Source of the DNA: Lachnospiraceae bacterium
GTDB lineage: Bacteria; Bacillota; Clostridia; Lachnospirales; Lachnospiraceae
Length of the DNA: 64,000 nucleotides
Assembly: GCA_015056885.1 (NCBI GenBank)
Contig: SVFL01000014.1
Location: forward strand, 1 to 64,000
Direction of reading: 5' to 3'
Of the stretch, positions 1 through 7,253 are shown piece by piece. Every line of letters starts with the position of its first letter. The stretch's first letter is position 1. The notes beneath the pieces were generated by a model that had not been told where the DNA came from, did no database searches, and saw only the letters and a list, made by a program, of their open reading frames with translations. The translations under genes were made by a program, and so were the position numbers.

Positions 1-12
1 CATAATATAATT

Positions 13-1122
13 CTATTGCATACCGGAACCCAATTCATCTGCATATCCAATCTCTCTGAACACCTTTGAAATCGGTGGATTTTTCGGGAACGGTTCAAAT
101 TTGTTAAGCTCCAATTCCCCATATCCATGCGGAAGATTACTATTTTTTGTATAGAGCTTGTCTCTTTCAATTACAAACTGTGCTGTATACGCATTTGCAT
201 AATCTCTGTGTGCCAGGATATTTGATACCACTTCTCTAAGAATTTTGTCTCTGGCACTGATGCTCTGATCACCTTCTGTCACAAACACATCATTCAAATG
301 CTTTTTACCAAAGTCCATCAATCTTCTAAAGCTATCTACAAGGTTTGTGATAATCACTTCTCTATCATCATAGCGATCCATATTTTTCACACGATAGATA
401 GCATCGGTCTTATATTGTGGCAGAACGGACATAATCGTGCTATCTTTGCCAAACAGCAATATAGCAGCCAAAGTAATACCTTCTTTACCTGTTTCCGGGT
501 CTGCCAATATCAAGCCGGAACTTCTAAGGATTTCTTCTTCACTCATATCCGACCATGGATGATTATCTATTCTTGACATTGCCATTTTTTTCGCTCTACG
601 GATAACGTCAAAATCCAAAAACTCCAGTCCCAGCTTCGGATAAACTTTATTTACAAAATAGGTGCTTTGCTTTCTAGCGTACATTTTGTATACCAGTTCC
701 GCATTATCCGTAATATCTATGTCGCCTTCATACGTTCTGTCAAAAATACGACCATTTAATCGTCGGAGCTGTGTTCCTTCCGGAATTCGAATATGAATAA
801 TCTCCTTGCCATCAATCGTATAAGACTTCGGAGTTAAATACAATGGCGGATTAATCTTTTGCGGATTGTTAATAGATGTCGTAAAATCCTTAATCATTTT
901 ATCCACAGACTCAGGATTAACACCTAATATTTTCTTTGTCTTATCCTCTATTCCTAAGAACAAATCTCCTCCATTTCTGTTATTGAACGAGCACACCGTT
1001 TGATAAACATCCTTGTTTAAATCTTTCTCTGCCCGTTTAAACTCGACATCAATTTTCTCGCCTGTAGCTATTATCTTTTTTAATTCTTCTATCATCAATG
1101 CCTCCAATTCTCGGACGGTCAA
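13..1122 (-). CDS. AlbA_2 (Schlafen-like) ATP-binding regulator, truncated at C-terminus
   Basis: The 369-residue product starts with an AlbA_2/Schlafen-type domain (about residues 10-140), recognisable from the EFKRAEKD segment and the FNNRNGGDLFLGI motif. A HATPase_c_4-like region follows, with LREVVSNILAHRDY near residue 300. Such proteins are usually 450-550 residues and continue well past the GYADELGSGM motif. Here a TAG (13-15) ends the frame two codons after that motif, so the C-terminal helix-turn-helix part is missing or lies beyond the window. Proteins of this family are annotated as RecG-like helicases or transcriptional regulators, and some act in phage defence. It is the last gene of a seven-gene minus-strand operon, 66 nt after the preceding gene. 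The family call is firm. Whether the stop is a real mutation cannot be judged from 12 remaining bases. Confidence 0.8.
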   Translation of the reverse strand: MTVRELEALMIEELKKIIATGEKIDVEFKRAEKDLNKDVYQTVCSFNNRNGGDLFLGIEDKTKKILGVNPESVDKMIKDFTTSINNPQKINPPLYLTPKSYTIDGKEIIHIRIPEGTQLRRLNGRIFDRTYEGDIDITDNAELVYKMYARKQSTYFVNKVYPKLGLEFLDFDVIRRAKKMAMSRIDNHPWSDMSEEEILRSSGLILADPETGKEGITLAAILLFGKDSTIMSVLPQYKTDAIYRVKNMDRYDDREVIITNLVDSFRRLMDFGKKHLNDVFVTEGDQSISARDKILREVVSNILAHRDYANAYTAQFVIERDKLYTKNSNLPHGYGELELNKFEPFPKNPPISKVFREIGYADELGSGMQ

Positions 1123-1188
1123 AAAAACTTTACTACCAAATATTATCTGTTTTCTACACTCAAATTATCCAACTTACAAAACCTCATT

Positions 1189-1440
1189 TTACTTAATACT
1201 TTTGCTGTTTTCAACAAAATCAGTTGCGTCACTGAGTCTCAGATCCCAATATTTTTGCAACATTCTAATAATCGTTTCTTCGTCTACACCTGCTTCAATC
1301 ATAGCAGAAGTTGCATTTTGAATACCAAGAGTTCTTTCTTCAAAAGCAGCATCACTCAGTTTTTCATTCTCCGCTTCTCTAATTCTATCTAATAGCTCAC
1401 ATCCAAATCCTGTGAAAGCTTTTCTAAATTCATTGGACAT
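1189..1440 (-). CDS. Small helical hypothetical protein (83 aa)
   Basis: I do not recognise this protein. It is short, acidic and predicted to be almost wholly helical, with no signal peptide or membrane segment. The C-terminal part (ATSAMIEAGVDEETIIRML, then YWDLRLSDA) reads like a compact helical bundle. The start lies 20 nt downstream of the SPFH gene stop and has an AAGGAGCAG-like ribosome binding site. The tight spacing makes co-transcription with the SPFH and zinc-ribbon genes very likely. Function is unknown. It could be an adaptor of the SPFH scaffold or an accessory to the following AlbA_2 protein, but the sequence does not show which. Confidence 0.65.
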   Translation of the reverse strand: MSNEFRKAFTGFGCELLDRIREAENEKLSDAAFEERTLGIQNATSAMIEAGVDEETIIRMLQKYWDLRLSDATDFVENSKSIK

Positions 1441-1460
1441 TATAAACTGCTCCTTCCATT

Positions 1461-2828
1461 TTATTCTTGCGGAATAGGCGGCATTACACCAAACATTGAT
1501 TTCAATTCAGCAATAGCCCCCGCCTTAACCCATTCAGACATTCCCGCTTTCCAAACTAAACTGTCCGCAGAGAACTGTCCTGCTAAAGCCATCTGCTTCA
1601 ATGTATTAATGTCAAACGGACCTGTTGCCTGACCATTGACAGCTACATTATATGCAACTACCGGAACTGGCGGAGGTGTTGCTACACCTTGAGTGGCTTG
1701 ATTCATACCAGCCATCGCACTACTCATAGTTCCAGCAATATTCTGTCCAACAACACCACCTACAGCCATACTTGCCATCATAGCAGCCGGATTAAATCCC
1801 ATACCTCCATTACCACTTAAGTCAATGCTACCTGCACCATTTGCTCCCATTTGTCCAAGCGCCTCAGCTCCTGCAACACCAACCTCCGCCTGTTTCTCCA
1901 CTTGGAACGCTCCTAGGTTAGCTGACTGTGTTGCTTTATGTTGTGCATACTGACTTTCCTCACGCTGAACTCTTAACATTTCTTCATAGTTCTCAGCTTC
2001 TATACGCTGTATATCATGAATATTTTTAATCTTTGCTTCTGTCTCTGCCTTTACTGTTGCTGCGGCTACATCTTTTGTAACACTCATCAAATGTCTATAA
2101 CCTTCACTAGCCTTATCAATTTCAATTGCTCCAATATCAACACCTGAAACAACTACTCCAAAATTCTCTTTAAATCTTTCTTTAATATCCAACTCAACAA
2201 TATCATTAATTTGAGCCGTCTTACTTTCTATTTGGACAATCGGAATATTATTTGCGGATGGAGCATTTGCTACTGCATCCTTTACATATCGAGCCACAGT
2301 ATCCCTTATTTGCATTTGAAAATCATCTAAGTTAAATGAAGACAACCTATGTAATTTAATAAACTCTCTATAATCTTCTATTCCAAAACTAATTGTCCCT
2401 CTAATTGCCACAGGCACACCAAAATCATCAAAACGAGGATCATATACATCAAAAAACGGCACAGCAAACTTAACCTGAATAATACGTGCAAGATTAATAA
2501 AATATATTTCTGCCTGAAAAGGAGTACCACCTTCATATGCTAAACCAACAATACTTGCTAAAACAGGAAAGTTTGCTGTTTTTATTGTTTGGTCGAAAGG
2601 TCCTACAATAAAATCCTGCATAATGCCATTCTTTTGTTTATAGACAAATACCGCTACTTCACCATCTTTAACCCGTAAGGATGAACCCCAGCGTATTGAA
2701 TTTTCTCTTACTGTTTCCCCTAACTGAACTCCTGATGGATGCCATTTCCAAATGAGATATGAAGGCTCGTCACATCTTATCTCATCCATAAATCCACCTT
2801 TGCGGTTGTTTCTATCAAATAATCCCAT
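1461..2828 (-). CDS. SPFH/Band-7 domain protein with C-terminal GYF_2 domain
   Basis: The 455-residue product has an SPFH (Band 7, YdjI/virion-core-like) domain over about residues 20-280, an Ala/Gln/Glu-rich helical stretch, a Gly/Met-rich low-complexity linker (about 310-375) and a GYF_2 domain at the end (NGQATGPFDINTLKQMA through GMSEWVKAG). No membrane segment is visible. SPFH proteins assemble into membrane-associated scaffolds, and GYF_2 domains bind proline-rich peptides. The ATG at 2828 was chosen over an in-frame upstream codon because AAAGGAGG sits 8 nt before it. The gene follows two zinc-ribbon membrane proteins with a 14-nt gap. This recalls the Bacillus ydjG-ydjH-ydjI envelope-stress set, which is an inference from domain order. 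Confidence 0.85.
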   Translation of the reverse strand: MGLFDRNNRKGGFMDEIRCDEPSYLIWKWHPSGVQLGETVRENSIRWGSSLRVKDGEVAVFVYKQKNGIMQDFIVGPFDQTIKTANFPVLASIVGLAYEGGTPFQAEIYFINLARIIQVKFAVPFFDVYDPRFDDFGVPVAIRGTISFGIEDYREFIKLHRLSSFNLDDFQMQIRDTVARYVKDAVANAPSANNIPIVQIESKTAQINDIVELDIKERFKENFGVVVSGVDIGAIEIDKASEGYRHLMSVTKDVAAATVKAETEAKIKNIHDIQRIEAENYEEMLRVQREESQYAQHKATQSANLGAFQVEKQAEVGVAGAEALGQMGANGAGSIDLSGNGGMGFNPAAMMASMAVGGVVGQNIAGTMSSAMAGMNQATQGVATPPPVPVVAYNVAVNGQATGPFDINTLKQMALAGQFSADSLVWKAGMSEWVKAGAIAELKSMFGVMPPIPQE

Positions 2829-2842
2829 AGTATCTGCCTCCT

Positions 2843-3829
2843 TTAACATTTCTTTGAATAATATCTTATAATAATTGTAGAATTTATATTAAATTCATCC
2901 GTAGCACTAAAATCAGAATTCCCAGCAATACTAATACCTTTAATTGCTCCCTCGGTGTCGAGTAATCCTTTTTTTTCAGCTTTTGTAACAATATTTTTAA
3001 ATCCCTGCGTTCTCAAATATTCTACGACATCTTCATAATACTCATTAACAAAATCATCTACTTCCTTACCTACAATTTGGATGTTACTATTGTTATTCCT
3101 TGCCCTTATCTTTTTTGCCACATTATCCTTTTTCTTCATTTCAGTAATATAGAAAAAGCAATACACGCCGCCTAGTGCTAACATACCACCACCCCAACCT
3201 GCTGCAAAATTATCCTCCATTTGTGCAAACAAAATTATTCCTACCGTAAACATAAGAATTCCCGCTAAAATTATAAGTGCAATAATACATGCACTTTTAT
3301 TTTTTCTTATGAAGTTTGACACTCCTCTTTTAGATATTTTTGCACAGGTTTTGCCATATAATTTTTCAATGTATTCAAACTCCGGTGAATTACCAAATGA
3401 AATTCTCGCTTTATGATAAGTTTGTTCCAATTTAGCCTGCCAAGCATCATCCGTGTCATAATTAGTATCTTCCAAATTCGAAACAGCTAAAATGAAGAAA
3501 TCAAAAATATCTTCTTTTGTATTAGGAACATAGAAGTTAGTTATCAGTTCGATTTTCTCGTCAACAGATACCGCTTCCTCCACCTTTTGGGCAAGTTCAT
3601 TAACCGGACTATTAACTTTTACGCTTCGGAGTTCATATCCACAAGAAGGGCAGTTCGTGACAAAAGATTTTAGTAACTCTCCACAATTTGGACATTTATG
3701 CAATTCGCCATCATAAGTCATTTTTCGCTGTGATGCAGTCGCACCTACTCCATCTATCGCCGTGCCACACCCCGCACAAAATTTTGCCCCGTCTTTTAAT
3801 TGTTCCCCACAGTTTGTACAAAAAGCCAT
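2843..3829 (-). CDS. Double zinc-ribbon membrane protein (YdjG-like), copy A
   Basis: The 328-residue product opens with two zinc ribbons. One starts at residue 1 (CTNCG, then CAGCG), the other is near residue 45 (CPNCG, then CPSCGYEL). A helical region and two adjacent membrane segments follow (about residues 180-230), then a cytoplasmic or exported C-terminal domain of about 90 residues. The ATG at 3829 is preferred because AAAGGGGGAT precedes it and the protein then begins exactly like its neighbour. The first 70 residues closely match the next gene upstream, so the two are tandem duplicates with diverged C-termini. It is probably part of a membrane stress or scaffold complex with the SPFH protein. 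The exact role is unknown. Confidence 0.75.
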   Translation of the reverse strand: MAFCTNCGEQLKDGAKFCAGCGTAIDGVGATASQRKMTYDGELHKCPNCGELLKSFVTNCPSCGYELRSVKVNSPVNELAQKVEEAVSVDEKIELITNFYVPNTKEDIFDFFILAVSNLEDTNYDTDDAWQAKLEQTYHKARISFGNSPEFEYIEKLYGKTCAKISKRGVSNFIRKNKSACIIALIILAGILMFTVGIILFAQMEDNFAAGWGGGMLALGGVYCFFYITEMKKKDNVAKKIRARNNNSNIQIVGKEVDDFVNEYYEDVVEYLRTQGFKNIVTKAEKKGLLDTEGAIKGISIAGNSDFSATDEFNINSTIIIRYYSKKC

Positions 3830-3843
3830 AATATTATCCCCCT

Positions 3844-4557
3844 TTACAAAATTATTCCAAATATAAAAATAAATAAGAAAATAATCAAAAAGCCCCCTAC
3901 TATAAACAACGGGAATTGTAACTTTTTCCATTTTAGTTCTTTCATTTTTTTAGTGTATAAATCGTCCAAATATAGGAATTCTGAACTATTTCCAAATGTA
4001 AGTTTGGCTTTTTGATGTGCTTGCTCAAATTTAGCTAACCATGCATCCGAAACAGCTTTTTGTGATGTAACTAACATTCCCTGAAACTGACTACTATCAT
4101 AAGCCATGCTATATAACTTCATATCAATATTAGAAGCTGCCAAAATCATAAATTCATAAATATCTTCCTTAGTATTTGGAATAGCAAAACTACGAATCAA
4201 TGATATTTTCTGCTCATCAATAGGATGTACTTTTCCCAACCCTGTACTATTCTTTTTGGTTCCTTTAAGCAAACCATTATCCGAATTACGCTGCAATTCT
4301 ATTTGTTCTATTTTTTCAGCAAATTCCCTAACTGCATTTGAATTTTTGGCATCTCTTAACTCGTATCCGCAAGCTGAACATTTAGAAACAAAAGCATCCA
4401 CTATTTCTCCACAATTAGGACATTTATGTAATTCTCCATCATAAGTTATTTTTCGCTGAGATGTCTCCGCCCCCACTTCACCTGTTGCCGTACCACATCC
4501 CGCACAAAATTTTGCTCCATTTGGTAACTCTTTTCCACAATTCATACAAAATGCCAT
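3844..4557 (-). CDS. Double zinc-ribbon membrane protein, copy B
   Basis: This 237-residue paralogue of the next gene downstream has the same two N-terminal zinc ribbons (CMNCG/CAGCG and CPNCG/CSACGYEL). A charged helical region follows, and one C-terminal hydrophobic segment (last 25 residues, ending IFIFGIIL) would anchor it as a tail-anchored protein with the ribbons in the cytoplasm. A GAGGT motif precedes the ATG. It lies 6 nt after the cysteine-hydrolase-like gene and 14 nt before copy A, so it sits inside one operon. The ribbons could bind nucleic acid or protein partners, and the sequence does not settle this. Confidence 0.75.
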   Translation of the reverse strand: MAFCMNCGKELPNGAKFCAGCGTATGEVGAETSQRKITYDGELHKCPNCGEIVDAFVSKCSACGYELRDAKNSNAVREFAEKIEQIELQRNSDNGLLKGTKKNSTGLGKVHPIDEQKISLIRSFAIPNTKEDIYEFMILAASNIDMKLYSMAYDSSQFQGMLVTSQKAVSDAWLAKFEQAHQKAKLTFGNSSEFLYLDDLYTKKMKELKWKKLQFPLFIVGGFLIIFLFIFIFGIIL

Positions 4558-4563
4558 ATCATT

Positions 4564-5055
4564 TTACCTCGTATTTCTTTCTATTTTCTGAACAACTGCA
4601 TCATATATCACTTGCAACTTCATTGGAACATCACCACCATACGAATTAATTCCAACGTTATCTATGTAGTGCATCTCCCGACTATCAAAACATTCATAGA
4701 AATAGTTTGTTTTACAAGGTACAGCACAGCAATTTGGAATCGGCTCATATTTTTCAAAGTATGCCTGCCCATTGAACTGGTCTGCACTTATGTCAACATA
4801 AAAAGCATCATTTACAAGTAACCAACAGTGCGTATACCCTTCTTTAATAGTTTTGCATTCAATCATTTTGATATTTCTTTTGGGTATTCCTTTACTCATC
4901 AAATACTCTGCCAGCAAATCGCTTGTATATCGGCAGCATTCCCTAGGAAAATATCTAAAATTGGTCAATCGACCATATAATCCTTTATCAACTACCAACT
5001 CCAATGCTTTACGAAACTCATATGCTAAAGACTCCAGCTTTCTGATATCAATCAT
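4564..5055 (-). CDS. Putative papain/transglutaminase-like cysteine hydrolase
   Basis: I cannot name this 163-residue protein, but its pattern suggests a papain-fold or transglutaminase-like enzyme. A candidate nucleophile Cys lies in FPRECCRYTSDLLAEYL (about residues 37-53), followed by a His in GYTHCWLLV and an Asp in VDISADQF about ten residues later. Cys-His-Asp in that order is the layout of the fold. There is no signal peptide, so it should be cytosolic. Its start overlaps the upstream XRE gene by 8 nt, which implies translational coupling. The pairing of a small repressor with a candidate protease or amidase may be an effector unit, which is inference. Confidence 0.6.
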   Translation of the reverse strand: MIDIRKLESLAYEFRKALELVVDKGLYGRLTNFRYFPRECCRYTSDLLAEYLMSKGIPKRNIKMIECKTIKEGYTHCWLLVNDAFYVDISADQFNGQAYFEKYEPIPNCCAVPCKTNYFYECFDSREMHYIDNVGINSYGGDVPMKLQVIYDAVVQKIERNTR

Positions 5056-5272
5056 CTATTCCTTCCTGCTTTACCCGTACCGCATCACATATATCTCCAA
5101 TATTACAATCAAGATACTCGCATACACGAAGAAGCACAGACAATGCCACTTCTTCATTTTTCCGCATTTTTGTCATTGTTCCAGTAGCTATGTTCAAGTC
5201 CTTCCTAAGCGTAGCTGGCGAAATATCTCTTTCAACTAATAATATCCACATTTTTTTATAACTTATTTTCAT
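5048..5272 (-). CDS. XRE/Cro-type HTH transcriptional regulator (74 aa)
   Basis: A single Cro/C1-type helix-turn-helix makes up almost the whole protein (SPATLRKDLNIATGTMTKMRK is the HTH core). The MKISYKK start at 5272 is supported by AGGTGG 6 nt upstream and by typical family N-termini, so a longer in-frame start at 5293 was rejected. It is the first gene of the accessory operon. A 10-bp palindrome lies between its -35 and -10 boxes, which suggests autoregulation. The 3' end overlaps the next gene by 8 nt. Confidence 0.85.
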   Translation of the reverse strand: MKISYKKMWILLVERDISPATLRKDLNIATGTMTKMRKNEEVALSVLLRVCEYLDCNIGDICDAVRVKQEGIDD

Positions 5273-5320
5273 TGCTGCCACCTTCAATATCATTTACACA
5301 TTTCTACCTACTTACTTTTT

Positions 5321-5348
5321 ATTATACAGCCATTTCTAGAAAAATCAA
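5321..5348 (-). promoter_or_regulatory. Promoter of the XRE operon with internal palindrome
   Basis: Reading the minus strand, TTGATT (5343-5348) is separated by 16 nt from a perfect TATAAT (5321-5326). The spacer contains the palindrome TTTCTAGAAA (5333-5342), a plausible operator for the encoded XRE protein. Between this promoter and the branched repeat at 5440 I see nothing else. Confidence 0.65.
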
Positions 5349-5439
5349 CAGGTTTTGATATGTTTTTATCACTTCTTCTCAACTTCTTGCTAATTCAATG
5401 CACGAAATCACGGCGCATCTTACTGCATCTTTCACTTTA

Positions 5440-5599
5440 GGACTGAGAGCAGTCATAGCCGCCCCTTATTGACTCGCTGCGCTCCTCAATAAGTAGCGTG
5501 CTATGCCTTCAAATAGCCTGGAAAATAAAAAGACAGCCGGCTGAGTACGCAAGCGTCCTCTTCCGGCTGTCTTTTTACTTTCCAGACTGCTCTCAGTCC
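5440..5599. repeat. Branched inverted-repeat element A (three-way junction)
   Basis: A perfect 15-bp outer stem (5440-5454 with 5585-5599) encloses two separate hairpins. Hairpin 1 is 5454-5505, with CATAGC/GCTATG outside and CTTATTGA/TCAATAAG inside. Hairpin 2 is 5518-5585, with CTGGAAA/TTTCCAG outside and a perfect 14-bp inner stem. The whole stretch could fold as a three-way junction in RNA or as a cruciform in DNA. It fills the gap between guaA and the XRE operon. Elements at 14448 and 31959 share the same plan but not the sequence. Confidence 0.8.
5527..5576. terminator. Bidirectional terminator downstream of guaA
   Basis: A perfect 14-bp stem (AAAAAGACAGCCGG with its complement at 5563-5576) ends in a T-run on both strands. 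It lies 35 nt after the guaA stop and is the inner part of the branched element around it. It should end guaA transcription on the minus strand. Confidence 0.85.
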
Positions 5600-5610
5600 A
5601 TTTATGCACT

Positions 5611-7152
5611 TTATTCAAATTCTATCGTCGAGGGCGGTTTCCCCGTGCAATCATACAGCACTCTGTTAACCCCCTTAACCTCATTGACAATCCTACTGGT
5701 CACCTTGCCAATGACCTCCCAAGGCAACTCCGCTGCCTCTGCCGTCATGAAATCGCTCGTCGTAACCGCTCTCAGTGCTACGGCATAATCATAAGTCCTC
5801 TCATCACCCATGCAGCCCACGCTTCTCATGTTGGTCAATGCAGCAAAATACTGGCCCAATCCTTTATCTACACCTGCTTTAGCAATCTCTTCGCGATAAA
5901 TAGCATCAGCATCCTGAACAATGCGAACCTTATCAGCGGTGACTTCGCCGATGATGCGGACGCCCAAGCCGGGGCCGGGGAATGGCTGGCGGTATACCAG
6001 GTACTCGGGAATGCCAAGCTCTAAGCCGGCTTTGCGAACCTCGTCCTTAAAGAGAAGGCGCAGAGGCTCAATAATTTCTTTGAAATCTACGCAGTCGGGA
6101 AGACCACCTACGTTGTGGTGGGACTTGATGACTGCAGACTTGCCCAAGCCCGATTCAATGACATCAGGATAAATGGTTCCCTGTACAAGATAATCCACAG
6201 AACCAATTTTTTGGGCTTCTTCTTCAAATACACGGATAAATTCCTCTCCAATGATTTTGCGTTTTTCCTCCGGCTCAGTAACACCGGCCAGTTTGGAGTA
6301 AAAACGCTCCTGTGCATTGACGCGGATAAAATTCAAATCATAGGAACCCTCAGGGCCAAATACTGCTTCCACCTCATCGCCTTCATTTTTACGCAGGAGG
6401 CCATGGTCTACGAACACGCAGGTCAACTGCTTACCCACTGCCTTAGCCAAAAGAACTGCTGCCACAGAGGAATCCACACCACCGGACAGGGCGCAGAGCA
6501 CCTTGCCGGAACCAACCTTCTCACGGATGGACTTGATGCTTGTCTCCACAAAGGAATCCATCTTCCAGTCTGCCTTGCAGGCACAGATATCCAGCACGAA
6601 ATTAGAAAGCATTTTCATACCTTCCTGAGTATGCATAACCTCCGGATGGAATTGCACAGCATAAAGTCCACGTTCAGGACACTCCATAGCCGCTACAGGG
6701 CACACAGGGGTGTGCGCAATAATTTGAAAATCTGCGGGAGCCTTCTCGATATAATCGGTATGACTCATCCAGCAAATCGTTTTATCCGATACATTCCGGA
6801 ACAAAACGGAGTTGGTATTTACATCTACCTCCGTCTTACCATACTCACTGACAGGCGCAGTTGCAACCTTACCTCCCAACATATGAGCCATAAGCTGAGA
6901 TCCGTAGCAAATGCCCAAAATAGGCACCCCAAGCTCAAACACCGCCATACCGCACAGAGGGGAATCCTCTCCGTACACACTGTTGGGCCCACCGGTAAAA
7001 ATAATTCCCTTGGGATTCAAAGCCTTCAACTCATCAAGACTTAAATTATATGGATGCACTTCACAGTACACATTACATTCTCTGACTCTTCTGGCAATCA
7101 GCTGATTATACTGACCTCCAAAATCCAGAACCACAATCATCTCTCTATCCAT
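5611..7152 (-). CDS. guaA: GMP synthase (glutamine-hydrolysing)
   Basis: GMP synthase converts XMP, glutamine and ATP to GMP in purine biosynthesis. The 513-residue product is full length. The class I amidotransferase domain carries the nucleophile Cys82 in GICYGSQL and its His in QFHPEV. The ATP-pyrophosphatase P-loop is [11 protein letters not shown]. The C-terminal dimerisation domain includes [14 protein letters not shown] and ends PPSTIEFE. An AAGGAGA ribosome binding site precedes the ATG. The gene has its own promoter and terminator and is probably monocistronic. No purine riboswitch is visible in the short leader. Confidence 0.97.
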   Translation of the reverse strand: MDREMIVVLDFGGQYNQLIARRVRECNVYCEVHPYNLSLDELKALNPKGIIFTGGPNSVYGEDSPLCGMAVFELGVPILGICYGSQLMAHMLGGKVATAPVSEYGKTEVDVNTNSVLFRNVSDKTICWMSHTDYIEKAPADFQIIAHTPVCPVAAMECPERGLYAVQFHPEVMHTQEGMKMLSNFVLDICACKADWKMDSFVETSIKSIREKVGSGKVLCALSGGVDSSVAAVLLAKAVGKQLTCVFVDHGLLRKNEGDEVEAVFGPEGSYDLNFIRVNAQERFYSKLAGVTEPEEKRKIIGEEFIRVFEEEAQKIGSVDYLVQGTIYPDVIESGLGKSAVIKSHHNVGGLPDCVDFKEIIEPLRLLFKDEVRKAGLELGIPEYLVYRQPFPGPGLGVRIIGEVTADKVRIVQDADAIYREEIAKAGVDKGLGQYFAALTNMRSVGCMGDERTYDYAVALRAVTTSDFMTAEAAELPWEVIGKVTSRIVNEVKGVNRVLYDCTGKPPSTIEFE

Positions 7153-7184
7153 GATCTTCTCCTTTTATCAGAAACTCAGACCTA

Positions 7185-7213
7185 TATTATAAACCTCCAA
7201 AAAACAGATAGCA
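7185..7213 (-). promoter_or_regulatory. guaA promoter
   Basis: On the minus strand TTGCTA (7208-7213) and TATAAT (7185-7190) are separated by 17 nt. The start site would give a leader of about 25 nt, too short for a purine riboswitch. Confidence 0.7.
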
Positions 7214-7253
7214 AGAACCTATTATATCCAAATTTCGACATTAAAATCTTACT

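Noticed and set aside
2829-2849. Longer start for the SPFH protein (7 extra codons)
   Set aside because: The ribosome binding site AAAGGAGG lies inside those codons and fits the ATG at 2828.
6115-7044. Long plus-strand frame of 309 codons opposite guaA
   Set aside because: It is fully antisense to a well-conserved essential gene and shows no protein family features.
7153-7253. Purine riboswitch before guaA
   Set aside because: The promoter leaves a leader of only about 25 nt and no aptamer-like stems are present.
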